From Paralithodes platypus (lineage: Eukaryota > Arthropoda > Malacostraca > Decapoda > Lithodidae): DNA of 64,000 nucleotides. This document shows positions 21,754 through 32,895 of this stretch, piece by piece. Numbering within the stretch: the stretch's first letter is position 1; each line of letters starts with the position of its first letter. A program made the position numbers and the translations under genes. The notes under the pieces were generated by a model. That model was not told the DNA's origin. It saw only the letters and a list, made by a program, of their open reading frames with translations, and did not search any database. The DNA is taken from contig CM064519.1 in NCBI GenBank assembly GCA_032716605.1, positions 31,187,438 to 31,251,437 of the forward strand, written 5' to 3'.

Positions 21754-23591
21754 AAAAAAGAGCTACGACGCAAAGCCAAAAAGTTAATTAAGCAAAGTAA
21801 AAAGACCTTAGAGTTACATATTGCGAATCAAAGTAAAACAAACCCGAAAGAATTCTATAGTTATATCAGAAAGAAAAAAGTTGTTACTTCAACTGTTGGA
21901 CCGTTAGTCGATGAAAATGGAGAATACACCAAAGACGAAGAACAAATGAGTAATGCCCTCAATACCTTCTTTGCATCAGTTTTTACAACAGAAGACCTCA
22001 GTGATATCCCTACACCATCGCCGATTCAGATTGATAATTCAGATGTTCTAAGCAATATCACCGTTACAGAGAGAGAAGTATTGAATTGTTTAGATAAACT
22101 CAAGGTAAATAAAACGCCTGGACCAGATACAATCTCGCCTAGAGTTCTAAAGGAAGCTAAGGATGAGCTCTCTAAACCACTGACATTACTATTCAATAAA
22201 TCCTTGCAGTCTGGAACTATGCCCGATCAGTGGAAGCTAGCCAACGTAACACCGATATTCAAAAAAGGCAGCAAATCCCTACCCAGTAACTATCGTCCAA
22301 TTAGCTTAACCTCAGTTGTATGTAAAATGCTAGAAACGGTCATACGAGACAGACTCGTAAATCACTTAGAGGAAAATAACATGCTTAAAGATACTCAACA
22401 CGGCTTTCGTAAAAAACGTTCCTGTTTAACAAACCTCTTAGACTTCTTCCACGATATCCTCAACCTCTACGATGAGAGTAAAGCTGTAGATATTATATAC
22501 CTTGATTTTCAAAAGGCCTTTGACAAAGTTCCCCACAAACGTTTACTGCTAAAACTAAAAGCGCATGGAATACAAGACGGTGTGTTGAAATGGATAGAAA
22601 ATTGGCTCAGCGACAGAAAGCAAAGAGTAGTCATAAACGGTAAGGCATCAAAATGGACCAATGTAAGTAGCGGGGTACCCCAGGGATCGGTACTAGGACC
22701 AATTCTCTTTCTAATTTACATCAACGACATAGATGAGGGTCTCACCTGTACAATCTCAAAATTTGCTGACGATACAAAAATTGCAAATAGCGTACTCTCA
22801 AAAGAACAAGTTGACGATATGCAACACAATCTAGATAAATTGTCATGTTGGGCCCAAATTTGGCAAATGAGTTTCAATGCGGATAAATGTAAAGTACTAC
22901 ATATCGGATACCTAAATGAGAAAGCAAACTATTCGATGAATGGCACTCAGCTTAAGAATGTAAACAGAGAAACCGATCTGGGAGTAACAATATCGAGTAA
23001 CCTAAAACCGAGTCAACAATGTTCAGAAGTTGTTAAGAAGGCAAACAAAATAATTGGCTTTATAGGCAGGTCATTTGAGCATAAATCCAAAGAAGTTATC
23101 CTAACCCTTTACAATTCATTAGTCCGCCCTCTTCTGGAATACTGCGTTCAATCCTGGTGCCCTTATTACCAAAAAGATATAAACAAGCTAGAACGAGTTC
23201 AACGTAGAGTTACCAAAATGATACCTAGCCTAAAGAACAAACCATACGAAGAGCGTCTTAGAGAATTAAATCTATTTCCTTTAACCCAGCGCAGATTAAG
23301 AGGTGACTTAATTCAAGTGTTCAAAATCATCAAAGGCATCGACAATATGAACTGTAGTAAGTACTTCACTATTGACCAATCTAATTACACGCGGGGAAAC
23401 GGTTGCAAAATTATTGGTAAATCTTTTAACTCACACGAATCTAAGAATTTCTTCTTCAATCGAGTTGTCAACTTGTGGAATGGGCTTCCCCGAAACGTTA
23501 TAGACTGCATCACCGTTGATTCATTTAAACTCCGCCTAGACAAATATCTCGCATCAAACCCGCGACTGACTGCGTTTGTAAATGAATAACT
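21754..23591 (+). CDS. Non-LTR retrotransposon reverse transcriptase (5'-truncated)
   Basis: The frame is open from about 21745, upstream of the first ATG (21946), so the true protein began further 5'; upstream residues read NPKEFYSYIRKKK, typical of the linker between endonuclease and RT. The frame ends at a TAA (23587-23589). Counting from 21946 the RT shows [34 protein letters not shown] (about 186-196), [10 protein letters not shown] (about 243-252) and catalytic FADD (273-276). The C-terminal part has RRVTKMIPSLKNKPYEERL and NLWNGLPRNV. The polymerase aspartates D187, D275 and D276 are present. The endonuclease domain is missing. It copies element RNA into DNA at the insertion site in intact relatives; this copy cannot retrotranspose alone. 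CR1/jockey superfamily; the exact clade is uncertain. Confidence 0.9.
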
Positions 23592-23819
23592 TTATTTTAT
23601 CCCCCCCTCAGTTACTAACCCATCTGTCCCCTACTAACTTCCTAATCCTGCCACGGATATTAGTTCCAGGGCAGTAATTCCCTTTCCAATGTTCCCTTAC
23701 CCTCTCTAAACCACTGTTTGGACACTTGATCCTCAGTGTTTTGGAGGACAAGCAACCTAGAAGGGTCACTAGATCTGTTGTTGCTTGATTTCCTTTGTAC
23801 TCCTTTGTACTCCTTTGTA
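23592..23819 (+). repeat. LINE 3' UTR and terminal short repeats
   Basis: Non-coding sequence after the RT ends in three copies of CTCCTTTGTA, the kind of short tandem 3' tail seen in CR1-like elements. A family A MITE begins immediately after, with GTAA in place of TTAA. Confidence 0.65.
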
Positions 23820-24157
23820 AGGGGAGATAGATATCGACTTGAGGGATTTTTTTCTGGACCCCTTTATCCCTCATGTTTAGCCCCATTGCTTTTGAGATTT
23901 TAAGACAGTCGACCCATTAGTTTGGCGATTTTAAGAACTTTCGCCCCATTTCCGTCAATTTTAAGACCTGTCGTGCAATTTAGGTGTCGATTTTATCCTG
24001 GCGAGCGATAGCAAGCCTGTAATTTAAGAGGAACCGGCTTTCAGCCGGGACATTTTTCTACCGAAAAATGTACAAATTTATCTTGAAAGGGGCTCAAGGG
24101 GGTGTAATCTTAAAGCTTGATGGATATCTAGAGACCAAACTAAAAACCTCCCCTTAA
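23817..24157 (+). mobile_element. Family A TTAA MITE (short subtype), compensated hairpin
   Basis: GTAAGGGGAGATAG at the left and AAAAACCTCCCCTTAA at the right. The hairpin reads CCGGCT-TTC-AGCCGG (24034-24048): the usual C:G pair next to the loop has become T:A, so both sides changed and the stem is preserved. Confidence 0.9.
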
Positions 24158-24205
24158 TAACATCAGGAGCCCACACACAAAGCATCTTCACTTTTGAAAT
24201 GTTTT

Positions 24206-24285
24206 TTTTTTTTTTTTTTTTTTTAATATATTGCTTAAATTGTATTTATTTGTGAATTTTCTTATTTTGTATTAGTATATATAGG

Positions 24286-24342
<57 letters not shown>

Positions 24343-24345
24343 TCG
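24206..24345. repeat. Poly-T tract and (AT)n microsatellite
   Basis: A ~24-bp T run at 24201-24224 and about 52 bp of AT at 24289-24340. Confidence 0.95.
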
Positions 24346-24508
24346 TCCACACACCTTCACCGTGATATGTGCAAATTTACATTGCAACTTGTTGGCTAAT
24401 CTATTGCGCTGAACTACCGGTACATAATATAGATTTTCCTCCAAGGCACTTCATCACAATACAGCATGTAATTGAGCACTGCCAGCTAAATCAAAGTGCG
24501 ACTGGCTC

Positions 24509-24869
24509 TTAAGGGGGAGGTAGTTGCTTGTACTCCCTCATGTTTAGTCCCATTAGCTTTGAAATTTGTAGACGTTCGTTCCATTTGGTTGGCGATTTTA
24601 AGACCTTTTGCCCCATTTTTTTGTCAATTTTAAGACCTTTCGTGCCATTTAGGTGTCTATTTTGTCTTGGTGAGCGATAGTGAGCCTGTAATTCTAGGAG
24701 GAACCGGCCTTCAGCCTGGACATCTTTTTATCCAAAGATGTACACATTTATCTTGAAAAGGGGTCTGGGCCGGGGGTGTTTTTCAGAGTTTGATGGAGGT
24801 CTAGCGAGGACACTATAGAATATATAAACGCATACAGGGATAGACCAAAACTAACCACTACCCCCTCAA
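24509..24869 (+). mobile_element. Family A TTAA MITE (long subtype)
   Basis: TTAAGGGGGAGGTAGTTGC at the left and CCACTACCCCCTCAA at the right, where TTAA has become TCAA. Hairpin decayed to CCGGCC-TTC-AGCCTGG. The right terminus is shared with a family B element. Confidence 0.85.
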
Positions 24870-25253
24870 GGGGAGTGACCAGCTTTTTGTTATTTCTGTC
24901 CTTTTCTCTCTTTCTCTGGCTTGTATCCATTCGGCCCCATTCAGCCAACTATTTTAAGACGTTTATCCCCATCTAAGTGTCGATTTCTTCCTGGCGAGCG
25001 ACAGCGAGCCAGCATTATAAAATTATGAAGAAATCCGGCTTCGCCGGAGAATTTTTTATATCGAAAAATGTACAAATTTAGCCTGCTGTCAAACAAAAAT
25101 AAAAAAATATGCTGGCTCGCTACCGCTCACCAGTAAAAAATTAACACCTGGGTGGGGATAAACGTCTTAAAACAGTAGCCTGAATGGGGCCAAATAGATA
25201 CAAGCCAGAGCAAGAGAGAAAAGGAGAAATATAAAGCAGGTCACCTCCCTTAA
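24866..25253 (+). mobile_element. Family B fold-back MITE
   Basis: TCAAGGGGAGTGACCAGC at the left and GCAGGTCACCTCCCTTAA at the right. Inverted arms with GGCGAGCGACAGCGAGCCAG and its complement; perfect hairpin TCCGGC-TTC-GCCGGA near 25034. Confidence 0.9.
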
Positions 25254-25290
25254 CATGCACCATGGCTGGAGAAGAAATACAATAGTTGGC

Positions 25291-25328
25291 TGTTGGTGGT
25301 GGTGGTGGTGGTGGTGGTGGTGGTGGTC
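25291..25328. repeat. (GGT)n microsatellite
   Basis: About 12 GGT units, giving runs of Trp or His in opposite frames that are not meaningful. Confidence 0.95.
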
Positions 25329-25443
25329 ACAAGCCCGCGACAGTAGCGGGTTATTTATGTGGCCCCGTGTTGGCATTACTGGCGAGGGTTACATTATGCT
25401 TGGAAACGGATGGCAAGTACCTGAGAGCATGGCGCATATGGGT

Positions 25444-25722
25444 CTAGAGGGGAGACTGACCGTTTGTTTGGTCTATTAATTCATGTATTCATATATTTGC
25501 TTAGTTTCCTCCCTAGACCCCCATCAAGCTTAGAAAAAAACAAAACAACAAATAGACACCCCTGCAAGATAAAGTTGTAAAAGGTCTTAAAATTGACAAC
25601 GAAATTGGGCGAAAGGTGTTATAATCGTCAAACTAATGGGCCGAACGTCTTATAATCTCAAAACTAGTGGGGCTAAACATTAGGGAGAAGGGGGTCCAGA
25701 AAAACGGTCTGCCTCCCCATAA
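25444..25722 (-). mobile_element. Family A MITE with the centre deleted
   Basis: In reverse orientation: CTAGAGGGGAG at the left, TTTCCTCCCTAGACCCCCAT, then a jump to AAAGGTCTTAAAATTGAC, GGGGCTAAAC and CTGCCTCCCCATAA. The GC hairpin and the GGCGAGCGATAGCGAGCC core are missing, an internal deletion of roughly 100 bp. Confidence 0.75.
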
Positions 25723-26104
25723 TTTGTCCCGTCGTGACTTGCAGAAACGGTGGGTTATAGTGAGAAGGGGAGCGTGGTAGGATATTGTCAAGCATAATGT
25801 TTCATGTGGATTAGACAAATAGTAACAACAAATATTCGAACACAAAGTAGACGAGAAGTGTGGTGCCGTGTTTCCTCGGCGTAATTCCTTCTATAAGAGG
25901 CAAACCTTCATGTATTATATATGAGTGAAACTAAAGGTTACACTTTGTTGCTTTGTTGAGTATATTTGTAATAGATATATTATTGAATTTCATACTTAAT
26001 GCAATTTAGTACTCTTCTTGAAATTTCCATTATGTTGTTTAAATATATAAGATTTATATGGACCTCTATTTCTCAATATTACTTCTAATGGCAATGCAAA
26101 ACAA
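25723..26104. other. No gene recognised
   Basis: AT-rich; nothing supported. Confidence 0.55.
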
Positions 26105-26105
26105 A

Positions 26106-26166
<61 letters not shown>
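26105..26166. repeat. (AT)n microsatellite
   Basis: About 62 bp of TA. Confidence 0.97.
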
Positions 26167-26168
<2 letters not shown>

Positions 26169-26418
26169 TGGTGACGTTGACAAATTGTTTCCTGCAGCAT
26201 TCGTAATTAAGTTTAAAACAGTGCATTAACAAAGTATAAATTTGTTCTTGGTAGTAACACAATGGCTTTAGCTATGAACATCCCTAATACTATGCCAAAC
26301 CTATGACATAGCTACTTTTGTTATCATTCATATTTCATCTAATTCGGTAAAATGAATGTCGATTATAGCCAAGTTTCACTTTGTTTACATACTGTATCAT
26401 TATCGTGATTACTCAAAT

Positions 26419-26419
26419 G

Positions 26420-26452
<33 letters not shown>
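26419..26452. repeat. (AT)n microsatellite
   Basis: About 34 bp of TA. Confidence 0.95.
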
Positions 26453-26456
<4 letters not shown>

Positions 26457-26890
26457 CTCTTTAGGCAGTCCAAGAATATATTTGATCATGTTTATGCATA
26501 ATGTGTTCGCATAATTATATTGTAATTATTATCTAAATAGTTTTTCCTTGTATCAACGCACCTTTTAGACTGCTTTCCTCCACACACGCATTATTTATTT
26601 ATAATAGTTGCACTTCGTATATTTTCACGCTGCTCATGTTTTCTTCTTTCCCAGTCACGGTGCAATTTGTCTTGGCCTAATTATTCTCCCCACAGTGTCT
26701 TTCTCATACATGTCATATGGCTGTGCCTTGCTCCAGGAATTTCACGATCCACATTTGATCTAGCCCAACATTTTGTTGTTTAGAGGTTATTGATACTAAT
26801 ATCTTTCCACATGGAGTACAAACTAGTATATATATATTTTTCCTGTTTTAGCTGCACCACCCTAATTTATCCCTTTAAAACATTTACCTG

Positions 26891-26894
<4 letters not shown>

Positions 26895-26970
<76 letters not shown>

Positions 26971-27045
26971 CCGGTATATATATATATATATATATATGTG
27001 AGTGTGTATCTATTTATATATTTATATATACATATAGCAATCCTT
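26895..27045. repeat. (ATCT)n and (AT)n microsatellites
   Basis: CTATCTATCTATC is followed by about 60 bp of TA, an ACCGG interruption and more TA. An ORF across it is an artefact. Confidence 0.95.
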
Positions 27046-27422
27046 TGACTATAAAGTTTAGCTTATCAATATCGTCTTCGTTTAACCTTAAAATATACTG
27101 TACAGTATATAGTTGTCGACGTAATGTTTATATATATATATTGCTTTGTTTTTTGTTTTGTTTTTTACCAAGTTCTATCATTTGCTTCACAAATTCATCA
27201 ATCTATCACGTCATTATAATTATCCTCAACCATTACTAAACCATTTCCTTGGTACAGTAATTATATTTTGCACTTCAGCATAATTATTTCCCTGTATTGG
27301 ATATTTTCGTGTAATTAATAATAAACACATCTCATCTATTACTCTTTCCTCATTAGCTATCAAATCACATAGTATAACATTATATCGCTAATGTCTTAAC
27401 ATATAGTTAAATGTTCTTTATT

Positions 27423-27780
27423 GATCTATCTATCTATCTATTGCCGGACGCCTTACTCCCCTTACGAGGGTGGCCATACACAGAATGCCCCCAAGCGGAC
27501 CTATTCCCTGTGAGAGGGACAACCCGAGCCAGTTTAGTGAAGGACTTACAGGATTGACCACTCAATTTAGGATCCGTCCGACTCCGAGGCCCTCTGTGTA
27601 TCTTATTAGCACTATTTTTCTACAGTGGTGTTCGGCTAATCCATCCACTAACCTGCCTTACCCTTAGGTAAGCAGTACGGATTTGTATCAGGTTTACTTC
27701 CCTAGACAGGCTGCCAACCAAGGCTGACGAGTCCCATCCACCCGGATTTGTATAAGGTTGTCTCCCCTAGATGAGTTGAT
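27423..27780 (-). mobile_element. SINE-like retroposon with an RTE-type 3' end
   Basis: Read on the minus strand it ends GTAAGGCGTCCGGCAATAG followed by GATA repeats, matching the end of the RTE copy at 62616-62666 (GGCGTCAGGCAATAG plus GATA repeats) over about 45-50 bp with GTGGCCACCC-type sequence upstream. The rest differs from the RTE, contains two related ~34-bp blocks with GATTTGTAT near 27680 and 27749, and has no ORF. It could instead be the 3' part of a different RTE subfamily. The outer boundary is approximate. Confidence 0.55.
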
Positions 27781-27861
27781 AAAATTCATTATATTTCCGC
27801 CTCACGTTTATAATCATAGACTAGTAACCCGACCTCATCCACTAAGTATTCATGTATTATT

Positions 27862-27990
27862 TTAAGGGGGGGTCACCGTTTTTTTTTTTTTTTTTTTTTT
27901 TTGTATCATACTCTTCTTTTCTCTCTTTCCCCGTCTTGTATCCATTCGGCTCCATTCAGCCAACTGTTTTAATACGTTTGTACTGTATAT
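27862..27990 (+). mobile_element. Family B MITE, left arm only
   Basis: TTAAGGGGGGGTCACCG, a ~26-bp T run, CTTGTATCCATTCGGC and CATTCAGCCAACTGTTTTAA. Homology stops in the first inverted arm. Confidence 0.78.
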
Positions 27991-28372
27991 CTTGGTTTAC
28001 ACAACGTACACTCGAGTAAACATAATCACAGTTCAGTGTCCCGTCACAACTTTATAGGTTTGAATATAGTTAACTTGCAAGTCACAAGTTAGCATCCATT
28101 TACAAACTTCATTTTTCTTATGAAAAATGAATAATTTCTAAAGTACCAGTACGCTGTTTGTATGCTTTTAAATACAACAAAATACAAAGTATTTAAAATG
28201 TAATTTATGTAAGTGACATCAATCCTGATTATCTTATCCCTTTAAACTTGAATATTTGTATTAATGAAGCAAAACACTGATAATTTTAAATTGCGACACC
28301 ACGCTATACCAAATAAATTGATTCGATACAATTAAAAAGCTGAATAACTGAAGGGTGATACTATAAATAACA
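27991..28372. other. AT-rich DNA, no gene
   Basis: No supported feature. Confidence 0.55.
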
Positions 28373-28587
28373 TTAACCCCTTCTGTATCGGTGACGTCAT
28401 TTTAACTTTACTATGGCTACTATTAGACGATTTCATTCAGTTTCAAAGGGGCCTCCAGCAATTAACAGGCTTAGAACCATCTCATTTGACATTTTTTACT
28501 ACCACAGATCCTCCTTAAACTGCGCAAAATCCTCTAAATATAGGTAGAATACAAGGACAAACACGCCGCTGGTACAGAAGGGGTTAC
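28373..28587 (+). mobile_element. Family C piggyBac-like MITE
   Basis: TTAACCCCTTCTGTATCGGT at the left and GGTACAGAAGGGGTTAC at the right. GACGTCATTTTAAC lies inside; paired arms TATTAGACGATTTCATTCAG and CTGCGCAAAATCCTCTAAAT are decayed complements. Confidence 0.88.
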
Positions 28588-28667
28588 ATTCATCTGACGC
28601 GAACTTCAACAGTATTTTGTAATGACTGCAGGGTTTTTGAGTGAGATATACAGTATTATATAATATA

Positions 28668-28876
28668 TCAACCCCTTTAGCACGATGACGTAGTTATATC
28701 GTATGTTGGTTACCAATGGATCATTATTTTGATTTAGCCTATAATATACTTTTAAGACTTTAAGAGCATGTCAATAAACCATCAAAATAACATAGATCCT
28801 TCGTAAGCCGCATAACATCGCCTTAGGCTAGCCCCAATAAAAAGTACACACGGTGTAATCGTGCTGAAGGGGTTAA
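28668..28876 (+). mobile_element. Family C piggyBac-like MITE, divergent
   Basis: TCAACCCCTTTAGCACGATG at the left and CGTGCTGAAGGGGTTAA at the right form an inverted pair. The interior keeps AAGACTTTAAGAGC and CATAGATCCTTCGTAAGC. Its ends vary from the ACCGGTGACGTC type, suggesting another subfamily. Confidence 0.75.
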
Positions 28877-28998
28877 ATTATTCAGAGCGTCAATGGACTG
28901 TTCAACTAGCGGACAAAACAATTCACGCCGCCTCGGAGAGAGAGATTTTTTCAAGCATGCTTATGATAATCGAAGTTTATTGTTATTCGAACTATTTC

Positions 28999-29310
28999 TT
29001 AAAGGATATATTTATTTATTTAGTTTTTTTTTTCTTTTTACTTTCCGCCCAAGACTTCTATCAAATTTTAAGAAATAGCCAAAGACGTCCCTTCGAGATT
29101 AATGTGTACATTTTTCGCTAGATAAATGTCCCAGCCAAAGGCCGGTTCCTCTTAATTTCAGGCTTGCTATCGCTCTACAGGAAAGAATAAACACCTATAT
29201 GGCACGAAAGGTCTTAAAATCGCCTAACTAATACACCAAACGTCTTAAAGTCTCCAAATTAATGGGGCTAAGCATGAGAAAGAATGGGTCTGGATAAAAC
29301 AAAACCTTAA
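28999..29310 (-). mobile_element. Family A TTAA MITE
   Basis: TTAAAGGATATA at the left and AAAACCTTAA at the right. Reverse-orientation hairpin remnant CCCAGCCAAAGGCCGG and core GGCTTGCTATCGCTCTAC. A small ORF entering it (28861-29121) is chance. Confidence 0.8.
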
Positions 29311-29936
<626 letters not shown>

Positions 29937-30020
29937 ATACAGATTCCACGAGGAAGCTTAAACATTAACCCCATATATTAATAGCAATGAGGAGGGTGCT
30001 ACCAACCCTATATTGAACGA

Positions 30021-30258
30021 AAGCATTATATGAAGAAATCCGGCTTCGCCGGAGACATTTTTCTATCGAAAAATGTACAAACTTAGCCTGCTGTCAAACA
30101 AAAATTAAAAAATATGCTGGCTCGCTAGCGCTCACCAGTAAAAAATTTACACCTGGATGGGGATAAACGTCTTAAAACAATAGGCTGAATGGGGCCAAAT
30201 GGATACAGGCCAGAGAAAGAGAGAAAAGGACAAAACAAAAACAGGTCACCCCCCTTAA
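30021..30258 (+). mobile_element. Family B MITE, left arm missing
   Basis: Starts in the centre at GCATTATATGAAGAAATCCG, with hairpin TCCGGC-TTC-GCCGGA, then GGCTCGCTAGCGCTCACCAG, TGGATGGGGATAAACGTC and GGTCACCCCCCTTAA. The inverted partner arm is absent. Confidence 0.85.
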
Positions 30259-30278
30259 GGCCTCACGTAAGTGAGGTT

Positions 30279-30374
30279 AAATAATATGGTCGTAAGGCCA
30301 ACTTAATATGGTCGTAAGGCCAACTTAATATGGTCGTAAGGCCAACTTAATATGGTCGTAAGGCCAACTTAATT
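30279..30374. repeat. 22-bp minisatellite, 4 copies
   Basis: AATATGGTCGTAAGGCCAACTT repeated four times. It contains GGTCGTAAGGCC, with a GGCC-like dyad. A short hairpin CCTCAC-GTAA-GTGAGG lies just before it at 30261-30276. Confidence 0.95.
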
Positions 30375-30796
30375 GATGTTTTTGTTTTAGCGGCTCGGAG
30401 ACTTAGTGGTCATACGAATAATTGTTTAATAAATGTTAGTTTAGTTTATACAAATGTGACCTTTATTCTATCGGGCAACCAATATGCCCTCCTCCCAAAT
30501 GTACCTTACCTAATGTAATAACCTTGCTTGTTTTTGCGACAGAAATTTAATAAGGAAGCCATTTACCGTCACGGTCATTAATTCTGATAGATACATATTC
30601 GAAACCGTAGCGAGGTTAATTGAATCTTATTAATGCTGTTTTCATTTATTTGAAATTTGCTGGATCGTTCAATCAGTTCGAGGCTTCAATATAAATCATA
30701 CATAATGATCGAGACTGTACAGTAAAAATCGTACCGTTGCAAAATGTCAGACGTTCTTAAAGTTGTTCAAACGGACAATACATCAAACCGTAAACA
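30375..30796. other. No gene recognised
   Basis: Nothing supported. Confidence 0.55.
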
Positions 30797-31112
30797 GTCG
30801 TTTTTCTGGTCTTCCTTCTTCCTCATGTTTAGCCCCATTGGTTTTCAGATTTTAAGACGTTCGGCTCATTAGTTTGGCAATTTTTAGACCTTTTGCCCCA
30901 TTTCTTTGTCAATATTAAGATTGCTCGTGTCATTTAAGTGTTGATTTGTTTCCTGGCAAACAATATCGAGCCTGTAATTGAAGAGGAACCGGCCTTCGAC
31001 TGGGACATTTTTCTATCGAACAATTTTCAAATTTATCTGTAAGGAGGGTTGTCGGTAGGTAGTTTTTTTAAGCTTCATGGAGGTCTAGGGAGGAAACTAC
31101 AACGATACTAAA
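30797..31112 (+). mobile_element. Family A MITE, ends decayed
   Basis: CCTCATGTTTAGCCCCATTG, TTTTAAGACGTTCGGC, decayed core (GGCAAACAATATCGAGCC), hairpin remnant CCGGCCTTCGACTGGG and ATGGAGGTCTAGGGAGGAAA. Terminal TTAA sites are not recognisable. Confidence 0.78.
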
Positions 31113-31696
31113 TAATATATATATAAATGAGCAAATATATATATATAATGACCTGAATAAAGTCCTAGATCAAATCTGAATATGTGTTCTCTTTAGCAAT
31201 TACACTTATGTCAATGAATTAATGGCTTAAAAGCTACAGACTTCAAGCAAATTAATAGAAAATAGTTATATAACATTCAGAAGTGACGTGGATAGACACA
31301 AATATTGGATGTTTTATTGGGTTTTCTTTCTTAAATTGTCCCTAATGAGGTTACTTCCTGCTTACTCTAGATATAAGCTGGGTTCTGTGTCGTCCAAGGG
31401 GGGGATGCATCTTATATAACTGCAAATTCATGTCGGTGGGTCATTTATTTTAATGATTTCTTTACGGATGTATATAATGGGGGTAATGGGGGTAATGGCT
31501 TTGCATTATACCTAATATGCATTTATAAATCTGTGCATCTGCATTGAATAGGCTAAATTTAAATAGTTTTATGAGAGTTGTATGCTTATGACTAGGTCAT
31601 TTTTCCCAAATATTTATGAACATATTAATTTCGCCTTAGTTATGTGGAAGCACGACTACTTACTTTGTAGAAAATTGTAAACTTTATCCAAGCCAG
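31113..31696. other. No gene recognised
   Basis: AT-rich, with a small TATATA run near 31135. Confidence 0.55.
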
Positions 31697-32029
31697 TTAA
31701 GGGGAGATTTCCACTTCAGGGATTTTTTCTTTACCACCTTCTCCCTCATGTTTAGCCCCATTGCTTTTGAGATTTTAAGACGTTCGCCCCACTAGTTTGG
31801 CGTTTTTAAGACGTTTCACCCAATTTATGTCACTTTTAAGACCTTTCGTCCCATTTACGTGTCGATTTTTTCCTGGCGAGCGATAGCGAGCCTGCAATTT
31901 AAGAGGAATCGGCCTTCGGCCGGGACATTTTCTACCGAAAAATGTACAAATCTATCTTGAAAGGGGGTCAAGGGGTGAAATATTAAGATTGTTTGAAGAG
32001 TAGGAAACAAACTAAAAACGTCCCCTTAA
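31697..32029 (+). mobile_element. Family A TTAA MITE (short subtype), reference copy
   Basis: 333 bp: TTAAGGGGAGATTTCCACTT at the left and AAAAACGTCCCCTTAA at the right. Three consecutive 30-bp units at 31771-31800, 31801-31830 and 31831-31860 share TTTTAAGAC, YTTTCR-CCCATTT-type sequence. Core CTGGCGAGCGATAGCGAGCC and a hairpin with TCGGCC-TTC-GGCCGG follow. No coding capacity; it would depend on a transposase in trans. Confidence 0.92.
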
Positions 32030-32192
32030 TGGCATATCATAATCTGTCTGAATTTCTTCACAAACATTGTCTGCATTAGGTTTTTCTTAGGTTTTTCTTA
32101 GGTTGTTCTTAGGTTTACTAAAATAAGAGTATATATAAAACAACTCCGTAAAGCATCATAGTTGTTCCCTCTAATGAAAGGCATACTACAAA

Positions 32193-32430
32193 CAGACCTT
32201 TCGTGCATTTAGATGTCGATTTTTTCCTGGCGAGCGATAGCGACCCTGTCATTTTAGAAGGAACTGGACTTCGGCCGGGACATTTTTCTACCGAAAAATG
32301 TACACTTTTATCTTGAAAGAAGGTCTAGGGGGTGTTTGTTTAAGCTTGATGGAGGCCTAGCGAGGAAACTAAATAAATACATGAATAGATAAATATATAG
32401 ACCAACAAACCAAGCACTACCCCCTTATAA
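32193..32430 (+). mobile_element. Family A MITE, left part missing
   Basis: Begins at AGACCTTTCGTGCATTTAG; core GGCGAGCGATAGCGACCC; degraded hairpin ACTGGACTTCGGCCGG; right end CCACTACC-like (AGCACTACCCCCTTATAA). Confidence 0.82.
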
Positions 32431-32560
32431 GAAATATCACCCGAGAGGAACTTTATCGTACGAAATGCAGTGAGAAACTCATTATAAATCCTAAAATAGT
32501 GTACGAGTATCTGTAACGCTTGCAGTATCACCAATGATTATATAATGCCATCTACATGTA

Positions 32561-32895
32561 TTAAGGGGAGGTTTTTAGTTTGTTTCCTACTCCTCCAGCA
32601 ATCTTAAAATTTCATCCCCATGACCCCCATGACCCCCTTTCAAGATAAATGTGTACATTTTTCGGTAGAAAAATGTCCCGGCCGAAGGCCGGTTCCTCTT
32701 AAATTACAGGCTCGCTATCGCTCGCCAGGATAAAATCGACACCTGAATTGCACGAAAGGTCTTAATATGGGGTGAAAGTTCTTAAAATCGCTAAACTAAT
32801 GGGGCAAACATTTTATAACATCAAAAGCAATGGGGCTAAACATGAGGGAGAAAGGCGTCAAGAAAAAAATCCCTCAAGTGGAGATCTCCCCTTAA
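32561..32895 (-). mobile_element. Family A TTAA MITE (short subtype)
   Basis: TTAAGGGGAGGTTTTTAG at the left and GGAGATCTCCCCTTAA at the right. Intact hairpin CCGGCCGAAGGCCGG near 32688 and core GGCTCGCTATCGCTCGCC. A duplicated CCCCATGAC block occurs in its left arm. Confidence 0.92.
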
